Shown here: positions 54,421 to 64,000 of the stretch, piece after piece | How the letters are laid out: every line of letters begins with the position of its first letter | How positions within the stretch are numbered: position 1 is the stretch's first letter | Source: Thauera sp. 2A1 | GTDB lineage: Bacteria; Pseudomonadota; Gammaproteobacteria; Burkholderiales; Rhodocyclaceae | Length of the DNA stretch: 64,000 nt | Reading direction: 5' to 3' | Assembly: GCF_009469595.2 (NCBI RefSeq) | Contig: NZ_SSXV01000005.1 | Location: 62,001-126,000 of the forward strand | Position numbers and translations under genes: made by a program | Notes under the pieces: model-generated | Databases searched by the model: none | Told to the model about the DNA's origin: nothing | The model's input: only the letters and a program-made list of their open reading frames with translations

Positions 54421-54531
54421 ATGAGCAGCATCGGGCATTGGGGCACGGGCGATCTGGAACTCACGCTGCACACACCGGCCGACCTGGAGAAAGCCAAGCC
54501 ACTGATTGAAAGGGCTTACTCGGAGAGCTGA
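54421..54531 (+). pseudogene. DUF5655-like C-terminal remnant
   Basis: 36-codon frame from ATG 54421, two bases after the hsdM stop: IGHWGTGDLELTLHTPADLE then PLIERAYSES. This is the end of DUF5655 domains (pattern G.WG.GD.E..L....L......I...), which often follow type I genes. The upstream body is absent. Confidence 0.55.
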
Positions 54532-54701
54532 TCCGGCACTGCGGACCTGCAGATTCAAAAAACGGCGCACCCTCCACTTTCTGCGCATGCGCGCCCCATG
54601 TCACGGCCAACCCTGCGTCACTCGGATAACATCCACATTGTCTCCAATGCAATGCAGGGATCATTCCTCCGCTCCTCCGGCGGAAGCATCCCCTTAACCC
54701 C

Positions 54702-55757
54702 ATGATTCTGAAAGAAGCTGACAGCAAGGACGCACAACTCGCCGAACTCGAGGGCTACCTCGCTGCGCCGGGGATCCCCGCATCGGCACGAACGTACATC
54801 GAGCGCGAATTGAAGATCCTCCGCGCCGGCAACAAGGGCGAGCGCGAATCGGCCTACGACATCGATTTCTACAGCGGCGCGAGCAAGAACCGTATCGTCA
54901 TCCACGACCTGCGCATCGAGCACAACGGCCGCGTCGCGCAGATCGATCATCTGGTTCTGAATCGGCTACTGGAAGTGTATGTGCTCGAGACGAAGCACTT
55001 CAGCGAGGGGCTGTCGATCAACGAGCAGGGGGAGTTCTCGATCTGGTTCGGCGGCAAGCCGCGCGGCATCCCGTCACCGCTGGAGCAGAACGAGCGCCAC
55101 ATCGCCGTGCTGAAGGACGTCTTCAAGACCCTCGCCATGCCCAAAAGGCTGGGCATCCGCCTGCAGCCGAGTTTCGAGTCGCTCGTGCTGGTGTCGAAGA
55201 ATGCGCGCATCGGCCGCCCGGAAAAGTTGGATACGGACCGCGTGCTCAAATCGGACCAGTTCGAGCGCTGGATCATGAAGAACATCGACTCGGGCTCGCC
55301 GCTGATGATGGCAAAGCTCGTCAGTGTCGAGACACTGACCGACATCGCCCGACAGCTTCTCTCCCTGCACTGCCCCCTGATACCGGATTACCGCGCGAAG
55401 TTCGGCATCGCCGAGGACATGCTCCGCCCGGTGTCGAACGCGTCCCCAGAGACGCCGCTTACGCCCTGCGTGACTGAATCGCCCGCCACCGATTCGACAG
55501 GCGTTGCCGACGCAACATCAGCCACTGCGGCCGTCGCCGAAACAACCGACACGGCAAAAGTGACCACATCCAGGCTGGCCAAGGCTGCCGGCATGAAGAC
55601 TGCCGAACTGACCGGGCGCCTGATCGCCCTCGGCCTGCTGGAGCTACGCGATGAAAGGACTTACCTCACCGCCAAGGGGAAAGAAGCGGGCGGCGAATTC
55701 CGCATGAGTCCAAAGTTCGGGCCTTACTTTCTGTGGCCGGAGAACCTCTCGGTGTAA
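54702..55757 (+). CDS. NERD-domain nuclease-related protein
   Basis: 351-aa protein. NERD nuclease domain about residues 40-170: AGNKGERESAYDI, FYSGASKNRIVIHDLRIEHN, AQIDHLVLNR (Asp), VYVLETKHFSEG (E-x-K), the PD-(D/E)XK-type active site. Middle region LGIRLQPSFESLVLVSKNAR. After a Thr/Ala/Ser-rich linker (about 245-290) a winged-helix-like C-terminal domain (RLAKAAGMKTAELTGRLIAL, GKEAGGEFRMSPKFG). Probably DNA-directed; often associated with R-M loci. Complete, with its own start 170 bp after the DUF5655 remnant. Confidence 0.8.
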   Translation: MILKEADSKDAQLAELEGYLAAPGIPASARTYIERELKILRAGNKGERESAYDIDFYSGASKNRIVIHDLRIEHNGRVAQIDHLVLNRLLEVYVLETKHFSEGLSINEQGEFSIWFGGKPRGIPSPLEQNERHIAVLKDVFKTLAMPKRLGIRLQPSFESLVLVSKNARIGRPEKLDTDRVLKSDQFERWIMKNIDSGSPLMMAKLVSVETLTDIARQLLSLHCPLIPDYRAKFGIAEDMLRPVSNASPETPLTPCVTESPATDSTGVADATSATAAVAETTDTAKVTTSRLAKAAGMKTAELTGRLIALGLLELRDERTYLTAKGKEAGGEFRMSPKFGPYFLWPENLSV

Positions 55758-55759
55758 CT

Positions 55760-56002
55760 AAGCACCTGGCAGCCGCAACGGCTTCTACATTCGAGTCGGC
55801 ACCGCTCCTCATGCCAGATGCAGACATCGCGAACCGATTCCACTCGATTGCTGCTCCGATGCTTGATATGACCGAAACGCTGAGGAGAAGGAACGCCAAC
55901 CTCCGCGCCACCCGAGACCTCCTGCTGCCCAAGCTGATCTCCGGCGAACTCGACGTTTCCACCCTGCCCGACCCTGTTCGGGCGATGGAAACCACCGCAT
56001 GA
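55760..56002 (+). pseudogene. hsdS: C-terminal tail of another hsdS gene
   Basis: Frame reading LLMPDADIANRFHSIAAPML, ETLRRRNANLRATRDLLLPK, LISGELDVSTLPDP: the C-terminal helix and end of a type I specificity subunit of a different class from the tail at 42290-42482. Recognition domains are missing. It overlaps the DUF2442 fragment start by 4 nt. Confidence 0.8.
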
Positions 56003-56090
56003 TCAAGCTCGTGTCCATCGAACCCGAGAGCGACTTCCAGATCCGGCTGCGCTTCTCAGACGACCGCCGGGGCGTGCTCGAGGGCAGGCC
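55999..56090 (+). pseudogene. DUF2442-like N-terminal fragment
   Basis: ATG 55999 starts IKLVSIEPESDFQIRLRFSD then DRRGVLEG, the first strands of DUF2442 proteins. After about 30 codons the sequence changes character and runs toward the next gene. Likely the outer border of the accessory island. Confidence 0.5.
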
Positions 56091-56170
56091 ACTGGCGTGG
56101 CACTTTCATCCTGCGTTCATCTTCGACCTCGTAGCATGGCGAAGCGATGGACTGAAAAGGAGCCGCCACC

Positions 56171-56608
56171 ATGAAACCCCGTCATCCCCTTGCCCACGGT
56201 GTGCTGGTTCTGTCCCTGGGCCTCTCGGCTGCACTCGCCGAGGCAGGCGATGATTGCGATGTTCCCGTCCAGCGCTGGCAATCGCGTGAAGCGGTCATGC
56301 AGATGGCCGCCCGGCAGGGCTGGCAGGTGCAGCGGCTGAAAATCGACGACGGCTGCTACGAGCTTCGCGGCACGGATGCCGAAGGGCGCCAGTTCAAGGC
56401 GACGATCGATCCCGAGACGCTGAAGCCGGTGAAGATGAGAATCCGCGACCGCGACCGCGACCGGGATCGCGTGCGCGCCCGTGAAGGCCCCCGAACGGAC
56501 AGGAGCGATGGCGGACCGTCACAGGACGATCGGTCTGGCGGCGACACCACCGCGGGACCCCATCCCTTGTTCACCCCCGGCACCGCGCCAAGCGGCCGGA
56601 TCGAATGA
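56171..56608 (+). CDS. Periplasmic PepSY-domain protein
   Basis: 145-aa exported protein: signal peptide of about 24 residues (HGVLVLSLGLSAALAEA). PepSY-like domain QSREAVMQMAARQGWQVQRL, DDGCYELRGTDAEGRQFKAT, IDPETLKPVK. Two cysteines flank the domain (DDCDV and DGCYE). A highly charged, Arg/Asp-rich low-complexity tail (RDRDRDRDR) follows. Overlaps the DUF2271 gene by 4 nt and begins an operon with the flavoreductase; it probably helps periplasmic electron or metal handling. Confidence 0.75.
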   Translation: MKPRHPLAHGVLVLSLGLSAALAEAGDDCDVPVQRWQSREAVMQMAARQGWQVQRLKIDDGCYELRGTDAEGRQFKATIDPETLKPVKMRIRDRDRDRDRVRAREGPRTDRSDGGPSQDDRSGGDTTAGPHPLFTPGTAPSGRIE

Positions 56609-57105
56609 CTGCCCAGCGGAGAACAATCATGTCCAGAGCATTGATCGCTGCCTTGCTTGCCGCCACCACGTTGACCGTCCCCGCGCTGGCCCACAGCCGT
56701 CCGCTGACGATTTCGACGACGCTCAAGAACTACAGCGGCAACGGCGCCTATCTGGCGGTATACGTCACCGACGCCAAGGGCGCTTACGCCGGCACCCTGT
56801 GGGTCTCCGGCGGCAAGCCCAAGTTCTACAAACACCTGAGCGACTGGAACCGCCTGTCGGCGGGCAATGCCCGGGGCCTGGACGCCATCACCGGCGCCAG
56901 CGTCACTGCCGGGCGCACGCTCAAGGTCACCGCCGACGTGGCCGATGCGCTGGTGGATGCCGGCTACGAAATCCGTGTCGATGCAGCGGTGGAGGATCTG
57001 CGCGACAGCCCGTCGGAGATCCGTGTCCCGCTGACGACGACCAATGCCGGCAAGCCTCACGCCGGTCGCCAGTACATCCAGTCCTTCACCTACCAACTGC
57101 AGTAA
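56605..57105 (+). CDS. DUF2271 periplasmic protein
   Basis: 166-aa protein; ATG 56629 (MSRALIAALLAATTLTVPAL) gives a shorter start with a clear signal peptide ending ALAHS. DUF2271 features: NYSGNGAYLAVYVTDAKGAY, AGTLWVSGGKPKFYKHLSDW, then DAITGASVTAGRTLKVTADV. Such proteins accompany PepSY-flavoprotein reductases and ApbE-type flavin transfer in many proteobacteria; the repeat motif DAITGAS resembles FMN attachment contexts (flavinylation signals D-x-x-S/T-G-A-T), so covalent flavin is possible but unproven. Confidence 0.8.
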   Translation: MTAQRRTIMSRALIAALLAATTLTVPALAHSRPLTISTTLKNYSGNGAYLAVYVTDAKGAYAGTLWVSGGKPKFYKHLSDWNRLSAGNARGLDAITGASVTAGRTLKVTADVADALVDAGYEIRVDAAVEDLRDSPSEIRVPLTTTNAGKPHAGRQYIQSFTYQLQ

Positions 57106-57120
57106 GGGCCGGACGCGATC

Positions 57121-59328
57121 ATGACCTGGAGAGTGCTCCATCGCTGGTTGGGCCTGGTGGCGGGGGCCGTGGCGCTGGTGCTGGGTGTCACCGGCGTGAT
57201 CCTGGCGCTCGATCCGGTGGTCGATACCCTGAAATCGGCACCGGTACCGGCCGGGCTGCCGGTCTCGACCCTGGTCCAGCGCGTCTCGGCCACCATCCCG
57301 GGGGCGGAGGAAATCCGCCGCCTGCCGACGGGCGACATCGTCGTCTACGCCTTCGATGGCAATCGCGCCAGCGCCTCGTACGTCGATCCGGCCGATGGTC
57401 GCGTTTTGGGGGAATACCAGCCGTCAACGCCGTTGCGCTGGATCAGGAACCTGCACCGCTCCTTCCTGCTCGACGATGCCGGCCGCATTGCCGCGGCCGG
57501 CATCGCACTGGCCATGTTGCTGATGTCGGTGTCCGGGCTGGTGCTGCTGACGCGCCGCATGGGAAGCTGGCGACGACTGGCCGGGCGGGTGCGCGGCTCG
57601 CTGCTGCAGCGCATCCATGTGACCAGCGGGCGCTTCCTGGTCGCGGTGCTGCTGCTGAGCTCGATCACCGCGCTGTACATGAGCGCCGCCACCTTTAGCC
57701 TGGTCACGGTCGAACGCGACGCCGAGCCGGACGTGATGTCGAAGGTGGACGTCCACGCCGACCTGCCGGGGCACGAGCTGCCCCTGCTGCAGAAGCTCCC
57801 GGTTGCGGAGTTGCGCAAGCTGAACTTCCCCTACCGCGACGATCCGGAAGACAGTTGGAAAGTCGTGACGGATCGCGGCGCAGGCTGGATCGACCGGCAC
57901 ACCGGCCAGACGCTGGCCTGGGAGGGCGCCCTGGCCGCGAAGCGCCTCCACGACTGGGTGATGCTGCTGCACACCGGCGAGGGCACGGTGGTCTGGGCGC
58001 TGGTGCTGGCGACCCTGGGTGCCAGCATCCCCGTGTTCTGGGTATCGGGCCTGATGCTGTGGCGACAGGCCCACCGACAGACACCCAGGATCACGGACAA
58101 CAGCGCGCTGTCCCAGGCCGACATCCTGATCTTCGTCGCCAGTGAAAACGGCTCGACTTGGGGTTTCGCGCAAGCCCTGCATCGCGCGCTGGTGCGCAAC
58201 GGACACCGCGTGCACAGGAGCGGCGTCGAGCGCTTCCAGACGGCGACCGCAACCCGGCAGGTTCTCGTGCTCGCGGCGACGTACGGCGACGGCCAGGCGC
58301 CCGCCCATGCGGCGCGGGCCCTGGAGCGCATCGCCCGCCAGCCGGCAGGCTCCGCGCCGGTCACCGTGCTCGGCTTCGGCGACCGCCAGTTTCCCGCCTT
58401 CTGTGCCTTTGCCGAGGCGCTCGACCAGGCCTTGCGCATGCGCGGCTGGCCGCAACTGCTTCCGCTCGAGCGCATCCATCAACAGTCGGCCCAGCAGTTC
58501 ACGCGTTGGAGCGAAGCGCTGGGGCAGGCACTGGGCGAATCCCTGCCCCTGGAGTACGTGCCGCAGGTGCCGCCGACCACCCCGCTGACGCTGATTTCAC
58601 GGCAGGATTTCGCCGGCGAGCTCGGCCAGCCGGCGACGATCCTGCGTTTCACCTGGCCGCCGCAGCACTGGCTGGATCGTCTGCGCGGACGCGGTCTGGC
58701 GCACTTCGAAGCGGGCGACCTGGTCGGCGTTCTGGCACCGGGTTCCAGCGTGCCGCGCTATTACTCGCTGGCCTCCGGCTATCGCGATGGATTCCTGGAG
58801 ATCTGCGTGCGCCGCATGCCCGATGGCCTGTGCTCCACCTACCTGCACGCGCTGCGAGCCGGCGACGCGATCGGGGCCTTCATCCGGCCCAATCCCGGTT
58901 TTGGCCTGGACGGCTCTCGGCAGCCGGTGGTGCTGATCGGCGCCGGCACCGGCGTTGCACCACTGGCGGGCTTCATCCGCGGCAACCGCAGGCACCAGCC
59001 GATGCATCTGTACTTCGGCGCACGCGATCCGGCGCGGGATTTCTATTTCGGCAAGGAAATTCAGGCCTGGCTGGGCGACCGGCGGCTGGCCAGCCTGCGC
59101 ACGGCCTTCTCGCGCACCCCCGATGGTGGAGGGTATGTGCAGGATGCACTGCGCCACGACGCTACGCGGGTGCGGGAGCTGATCGCCCGGGGCGCCATCG
59201 TGAGGGTCTGCGGCAGCCGTCCCATGGCCCAGGGCGTGGTCGAGACGCTCGACGACATCCTGCGCACCGTCAGCCTGAGCGTTCAACAGCTCAAGGCCGG
59301 CGGGCGCTATGCGGAAGACGTGTTCTGA
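57121..59328 (+). CDS. PepSY transmembrane / flavodoxin / ferredoxin-NADP reductase fusion protein
   Basis: 735-aa inner-membrane flavoprotein. N-terminal PepSY-TM part (residues 1-320) with four hydrophobic helices ([73 protein letters not shown]). Flavodoxin domain from about 330: ILIFVASENGSTWGFAQ, LAATYGDGQAPAHA. FAD/NADPH domain: RYYSLASGY (about 545), CSTYLHALRAGD, VVLIGAGTGVAPLAGF (about 602), and C-terminal GGRYAEDVF. Electrons would pass from NADPH through FAD and FMN to the membrane part, probably to a periplasmic acceptor. Third gene of the operon, 15 nt behind DUF2271. Confidence 0.85.
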   Translation: MTWRVLHRWLGLVAGAVALVLGVTGVILALDPVVDTLKSAPVPAGLPVSTLVQRVSATIPGAEEIRRLPTGDIVVYAFDGNRASASYVDPADGRVLGEYQPSTPLRWIRNLHRSFLLDDAGRIAAAGIALAMLLMSVSGLVLLTRRMGSWRRLAGRVRGSLLQRIHVTSGRFLVAVLLLSSITALYMSAATFSLVTVERDAEPDVMSKVDVHADLPGHELPLLQKLPVAELRKLNFPYRDDPEDSWKVVTDRGAGWIDRHTGQTLAWEGALAAKRLHDWVMLLHTGEGTVVWALVLATLGASIPVFWVSGLMLWRQAHRQTPRITDNSALSQADILIFVASENGSTWGFAQALHRALVRNGHRVHRSGVERFQTATATRQVLVLAATYGDGQAPAHAARALERIARQPAGSAPVTVLGFGDRQFPAFCAFAEALDQALRMRGWPQLLPLERIHQQSAQQFTRWSEALGQALGESLPLEYVPQVPPTTPLTLISRQDFAGELGQPATILRFTWPPQHWLDRLRGRGLAHFEAGDLVGVLAPGSSVPRYYSLASGYRDGFLEICVRRMPDGLCSTYLHALRAGDAIGAFIRPNPGFGLDGSRQPVVLIGAGTGVAPLAGFIRGNRRHQPMHLYFGARDPARDFYFGKEIQAWLGDRRLASLRTAFSRTPDGGGYVQDALRHDATRVRELIARGAIVRVCGSRPMAQGVVETLDDILRTVSLSVQQLKAGGRYAEDVF

Positions 59329-59419
59329 GCGTACCGGCGCGGCGCGGCGGGCAGGCGGCTAGAATTGCGGACTGTCGCGGCAAAGAGACGTGCCGCAGGT
59401 TCGCACGACCCGGAGACTC

Positions 59420-59980
59420 ATGAGACAGATCCTGCCCGAATGGGCCCTTTCCCAAGTCGACGCTGTCACGCTCGGCCTGCAGATCATGCTGATCATAGCC
59501 TGCGCGTGGGCGCTGCGGATGGTGTTGACCCGCCTGATCCGGCGCATCGCAGAGCGCTACGGCCTGCCGCCGGAAATGGTCATCGGCGTGCGCAGGGGAA
59601 GCAGCTTCCTCATCTACGGCGGCGCCGTGCTGCTGATCCTTGACCGCCTCGGCGTATCGGCCACGGTGCTGTGGACCGCCATCACCGGCTTCGCCGCAGT
59701 TGCCGCGGTAGCCTTCTTCGCCGCCTGGAGCGTGTTGTCCAACCTGTTCTGTGCGCTGCTGATCTTCACCGTCCGCCCGTTCCGCCTCTACGACCACGTC
59801 GAGCTGCTGGAAAATGGCGACAAGCCGGGGCTCAAGGGCCGCGTGATCGATATCGACCTGATCTACACGACGCTGGCGGAGACGACGCCCGGCCAACCCG
59901 ACACCGTGCTGCGCGTGCCGAACAGTCTCTTCTTCCAGCGCATCATCCGCTGCTGGGAGGGTACGCCGGCCGGGCAATGA
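59420..59980 (+). CDS. Short MscS-family mechanosensitive channel
   Basis: 186-aa protein from ATG 59420 (MRQILPEWALSQ). Three hydrophobic segments, the last the pore helix region (VLWTAITGFAAVAAVAFFAA, WSVLSNLFCALLIF), then the MscS beta domain (VRPFRLYDHVELLENGDKPG, LKGRVIDIDLIYTTL, VLRVPNSLFFQRII). The cytoplasmic vestibule domain is nearly absent; E. coli MscS has 286 aa. It could form a minimal channel or be a truncated member. No operon partner. Confidence 0.75.
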   Translation: MRQILPEWALSQVDAVTLGLQIMLIIACAWALRMVLTRLIRRIAERYGLPPEMVIGVRRGSSFLIYGGAVLLILDRLGVSATVLWTAITGFAAVAAVAFFAAWSVLSNLFCALLIFTVRPFRLYDHVELLENGDKPGLKGRVIDIDLIYTTLAETTPGQPDTVLRVPNSLFFQRIIRCWEGTPAGQ

Positions 59981-60081
59981 GGCTCGGCGCTCGCCGTGCC
60001 GCCAGTGTCGATCGTGTGCGCGCCCGACCCTACCCCCCGTCGCCCTCGATCATCCCCCCACGCCCACCAAGGAACCACCCC

Positions 60082-60492
60082 ATGCCCGCCATCCCCACCG
60101 TCAAGGCCACGCTGGAGAACACGCCCTACATCGTTTCCTTCGCCGACGATCTCGGCCATGCCTGGACGGCCGACGAACCTCCCGAACTCGGTGGCGGCAA
60201 CACCGCCCCGACGCCGGATCGACTGATCCTGGCCAGCCTCGGCGCCTGCACCGCCATCACCCTGAAGATGGTCGCGACACGGCGACAATGGCCGCTGACG
60301 GGAGTCGAAGTCGAACTCCAGCTCAATCCGGCGGGCGCACCGGCCACCGGCAACGATATCGTGCGCATCATCCGTCTCGACGGCGAACTCAGCGACGAAC
60401 AGCGCGCTCAATTGCTGCGGATCGCCAATGCCTGCCCGATGCACAAGCTGCTTACCGGCGAGATCCGCGTCGACACCCGGCTGCAGCCCTGA
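60082..60492 (+). CDS. OsmC/Ohr-family peroxiredoxin-like protein
   Basis: 136-aa protein from ATG 60082 with AGGAA upstream. OsmC-family signature: ADEPPELGGGNTAPTPDRLI, ASLGACTAITLKMVATRRQ with the first redox Cys, and IANACPMHKLLTGEI with the second. Reduces organic hydroperoxides using thiols, cytosolic. The catalytic Arg/Glu pair cannot be confirmed. Monocistronic; the frame upstream in MscS is shadow. Confidence 0.88.
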   Translation: MPAIPTVKATLENTPYIVSFADDLGHAWTADEPPELGGGNTAPTPDRLILASLGACTAITLKMVATRRQWPLTGVEVELQLNPAGAPATGNDIVRIIRLDGELSDEQRAQLLRIANACPMHKLLTGEIRVDTRLQP

Positions 60493-60592
60493 AGGCGCGA
60501 CCGCTTGACGGTCCGGGCTGTCGATGACGCGACCGTGCAACTCCCGCACCTCGTGCGTCGCACGGGAAAAAGCGCCCACGGCGCGATGAACC

Positions 60593-60624
60593 AAAAAAAA
60601 GCCCGGACGCTCTAGGGTCCGGGC
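60593..60624 (-). terminator. Strong intrinsic terminator, minus strand
   Basis: GCCCGGAC (60601-60608) and GTCCGGGC (60617-60624) form an 8-bp stem with an 8-nt loop; on the minus strand it is followed by eight Ts (complement of 60593-60600). Confidence 0.85.
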
Positions 60625-60659
60625 TGAATCCACACCATTTGGAGGAGGGTGGAGGAGAC
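60593..60659 (-). ncRNA. Candidate small RNA with CCUCC motifs and intrinsic terminator
   Basis: On the minus strand a promoter-like pair TTGCGA (60689-60694) and TAATCT (60666-60671), spacer 17 bp, precedes a short C/T-rich segment with repeated CTCCTCC/CCTCC blocks, then a perfect 8-bp terminator stem and eight Ts. The predicted RNA is about 67 nt. CCUCC loops can pair with ribosome-binding sites, as in several anti-SD small RNAs. No protein-coding frame fits. Confidence 0.45.
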
Positions 60660-61195
60660 AGCTGCAGATTAATGGAAAGAATGGTGCGTCGCAATAAAGC
60701 GCGCGATGAATCTTTCTATCCCCTCATTAATCCTGTTTTGGCCCGACATCCTGGATACTGTTTCGACATACTCCAAACAGCATCGCCGGGGCGGTCACGG
60801 GCCACTGTGGGGGGTCTTCCAGGATGTCTTCAAGGCCTTGTCTGAAGCCATTTCACCCCATTCAGGCGATGCACGGGCCAGCGCCGCCGGACGCTTCACG
60901 TGATGTTCCATGTGGACATGTCGTTCCGAAATTATTTGTTGCAGCCTTCAACATCAATCACTTGCTGCGCTGCAATAATCTTGCTGCCGAGCGGCGCCTC
61001 GCGTCGACGGCATGAACATCAGGAACTCATGGACGACGGATCTTTCGACGCCATGGCGGCGCGACGGGCAGGGGACCCGTGCCAAGGAAATTGCAGCCTG
61101 GTTGATGTAGTTCAAACCGGGTCGACGCTCCCCCGACTATGCTTTCAGCCTATGCCGCGCCGTTCGTGGCTGCGGCCAGGAAGGAGGAAAGCAGC
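60660..61195. other. Intergenic stretch before bacteriohemerythrin
   Basis: No gene is supported. Contains the putative minus-strand small RNA promoter and an 11-bp perfect inverted repeat (60745-60755 and 60818-60828, 62-nt loop). Short open frames (for example 60706-60903 plus) match nothing. Confidence 0.45.
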
Positions 61196-61660
61196 GTGCC
61201 CATCCAGTGGAACCCCGAACTCGACACCGGCATCGACGTCATCGACAAGCAGCACCGGCGCATCGTCGACTACATCAACGATCTCGAGATTGCAAACGCC
61301 GGCCACGACCGCGCGGCAATCGAGCATACGCTGGACGCTCTGGTCGACTACACGATGTCGCACTTCGCCTTCGAGGAAAGCCTGCAGGAGGAAGCCGGCT
61401 ACGCGTTCTGCAAGGCTCACAAGCGGGTGCACGAACTCTTCGCGCGCCGGGTCAATGAATACGTCGAGCGCCATCGGCTCGGCGACGACGTCGGCAGCGA
61501 ACTCGTGCGGCTGCTCACCACCTGGCTGGTGAACCACATCAAGCGCGACGACGCCGACTACGTGGGCGCGGTGAAGGCGAAGATGATCGACGTCGTCGCC
61601 AAAAAGCAGCATACCCAGGGCGCCGGCTGGTTCCGGCGCTTCTTCGGGCGCGCCGCCTGA
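61196..61660 (+). CDS. Bacteriohemerythrin
   Basis: 154-aa oxygen-binding diiron protein. Start GTG 61196 is chosen because AGGAGG stands 8 nt upstream; ATG 61139 in frame lacks one. Four-helix bundle with iron ligands in DVIDKQHRRIVDYINDLE (His), MSHFAFEESLQ (H-x-x-x-E), HKRVHELF (His), and NHIKRDDADY (His, Asp). A basic C-terminal tail (WFRRFFGRAA) is an addition. It may deliver or sense oxygen, typical for microaerobic betaproteobacteria. Confidence 0.92.
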   Translation: MPIQWNPELDTGIDVIDKQHRRIVDYINDLEIANAGHDRAAIEHTLDALVDYTMSHFAFEESLQEEAGYAFCKAHKRVHELFARRVNEYVERHRLGDDVGSELVRLLTTWLVNHIKRDDADYVGAVKAKMIDVVAKKQHTQGAGWFRRFFGRAA

Positions 61661-61744
61661 ACGACAGACTCATCACCGTGCTCCCGCCCGCCAGCGGCGC
61701 TGGCCGGGGCGAGAGGGCACGGCGTCAGCGCGTCATCACTGATT

Positions 61745-62146
61745 TCAAGCCGGCCGGCATTCGTTGGCGATCGGCTTGTGCGTCCTGCCATCGAGCAGCA
61801 GCCCTTTCCACGGCAGGTCGATCCACACCAGGCTCTTCGCCGCGTCCTCGAAACGCGGCAGTCCGGAATGCGAAGGATCGCGTTCGAGCGCGTAGTCGCG
61901 CCCGTTCCATGCGAGCCGGATGCGCTGGTTCACCTGCTCGCGGACCTCGCGGCTGATCTGCAGCTTCACCCCCAGCTCGCAGCGGTAATCGCCGCTCGCC
62001 AGGCCGAACTCGAACTGGCCGTTGCGCTGCACATAGCCGTCGGCGGCCGGCGCAGCCTGCGCCACCGGCGGCGCGGGCTGAGGCGTCGAGCAGGCCGCGA
62101 GCACGAGGGCTGCGACAGCGAGGAGGGAGAGACGGAAGGAAATCAT
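61745..62146 (-). CDS. Predicted lipoprotein, MliC-like
   Basis: 133-aa lipoprotein from ATG 62146 (MISFRLSLLAVAALVLAAC): lipobox LVLAAC, anchoring Cys19, then a Pro/Ala linker. The domain has two cysteines (YRCELGVKLQISRE and IANECRPA at the very end) that could bridge, and a beta-rich pattern (IRLAWNGRDYALERDPSHSG, KSLVWIDLPWKGLLLDG) weakly like MliC lysozyme-inhibitor lipoproteins. Family assignment is tentative. It lies 34 nt behind gpmI in the same direction and may be co-transcribed. Confidence 0.6.
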   Translation of the reverse strand: MISFRLSLLAVAALVLAACSTPQPAPPVAQAAPAADGYVQRNGQFEFGLASGDYRCELGVKLQISREVREQVNQRIRLAWNGRDYALERDPSHSGLPRFEDAAKSLVWIDLPWKGLLLDGRTHKPIANECRPA

Positions 62147-62180
62147 GCTGGCGAACCTCCAGACTGTGCGACGCACTGCT

Positions 62181-63833
<1,653 letters not shown>

Positions 63834-63945
63834 GGTCGCTTCCTGAAGAAAGAATCCTTGACGGGCAGGCTGGGCCGCCCGGCGAAGCCGCCATTTTCCT
63901 TCAATTCTCGACAACACGGCACGCACGCACTCACACTCGCGCGCC

Positions 63946-64000
63946 ATGACCGACCTCGCCCCCACGATCCTGTACGTGGACGACTTCATCATCGTCACCG
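63946..64000 (+). CDS. Start of a probable RluA-type pseudouridine synthase gene (leaves the window)
   Basis: ATG 63946 begins TDLAPTILYVDDFIIVT, open to the window end. Many RluA-family pseudouridine synthases start with IL(Y)xDDxxIVxDKPAG, so this is the likely identity. Only 18 codons are visible. Divergent from gpmI. Confidence 0.5.
   Translation, partial: MTDLAPTILYVDDFIIVT

Overview
The window is GC-rich, densely coded bacterial DNA. The best guess is a betaproteobacterium of the Rhodocyclales type (Thauera/Azoarcus-like). This is inferred from gene content: a B12-riboswitch-controlled class Ia ribonucleotide reductase beside a btu uptake cluster, bacteriohemerythrin, an IS91-like element with its own tyrosine recombinase, and a Tn21-subgroup mer transposon. 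No rRNA, tRNA or CRISPR array was found.

Bases 1-12701 look like chromosomal backbone. They hold the tail of a nitronate monooxygenase gene, a small lipoprotein, a decayed GntR-type regulator, and a leftward vitamin B12 operon (btuB, btuF, btuC, btuD, a PduO-like corrinoid adenosyltransferase, one unknown gene). A second cobalamin riboswitch points right, ahead of a GNAT gene and nrdAB. The two riboswitches therefore sit back to back in one intergenic region: B12 should shut down both its own import and the B12-independent ribonucleotide reductase. A perfect 14-bp inverted repeat over the predicted btuB promoter suggests a further, unknown regulator.

Bases about 12702-56090 are an accessory island built from mobile elements and defence genes, many broken. 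In order: IS91-like element; module A (membrane protein, divergent 76-aa protein, CoiA-like zinc-finger nuclease); a TrlF-like PHP/SMC ATPase; a broken third copy of the nuclease (C); IS1595 element with 8-bp target duplication; type I R-M locus 1 (hsdM, truncated hsdS, no hsdR); a truncated DEAD helicase; a vWA protein; a DUF4258 protein; an intact GmrSD-type type IV restriction enzyme; an IS5 fragment; module B, a near copy of module A; a DUF1016 nuclease relic; an uncharacterised two-gene operon divergent from a TIR-like protein; two toxin-antitoxin pairs; a DUF3375 (Wadjet-type) relic; and type I R-M locus 2. In locus 2 an ATPase + DUF4276 pair replaces most of hsdR and hsdS, and hsdM is split by an 8867-bp mercury-resistance transposon with intact 38-bp ends and a 5-bp target duplication. 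The island ends in NERD, hsdS and DUF2442 pieces.

Bases about 56171-64000 return to backbone-like genes: PepSY protein, DUF2271 protein and a PepSY-flavodoxin-reductase fusion in one operon, a short MscS channel, an OsmC protein, a predicted small RNA, bacteriohemerythrin, a lipoprotein, gpmI, and the first codons of a probable rluA-type gene.

The best candidates for an undescribed system are the repeated membrane protein / 76-aa / CoiA-like nuclease module (two intact copies and one relic in 20 kb) and the two-gene operon facing the TIR-like gene at 36353-38396. Functions given for both are inference.
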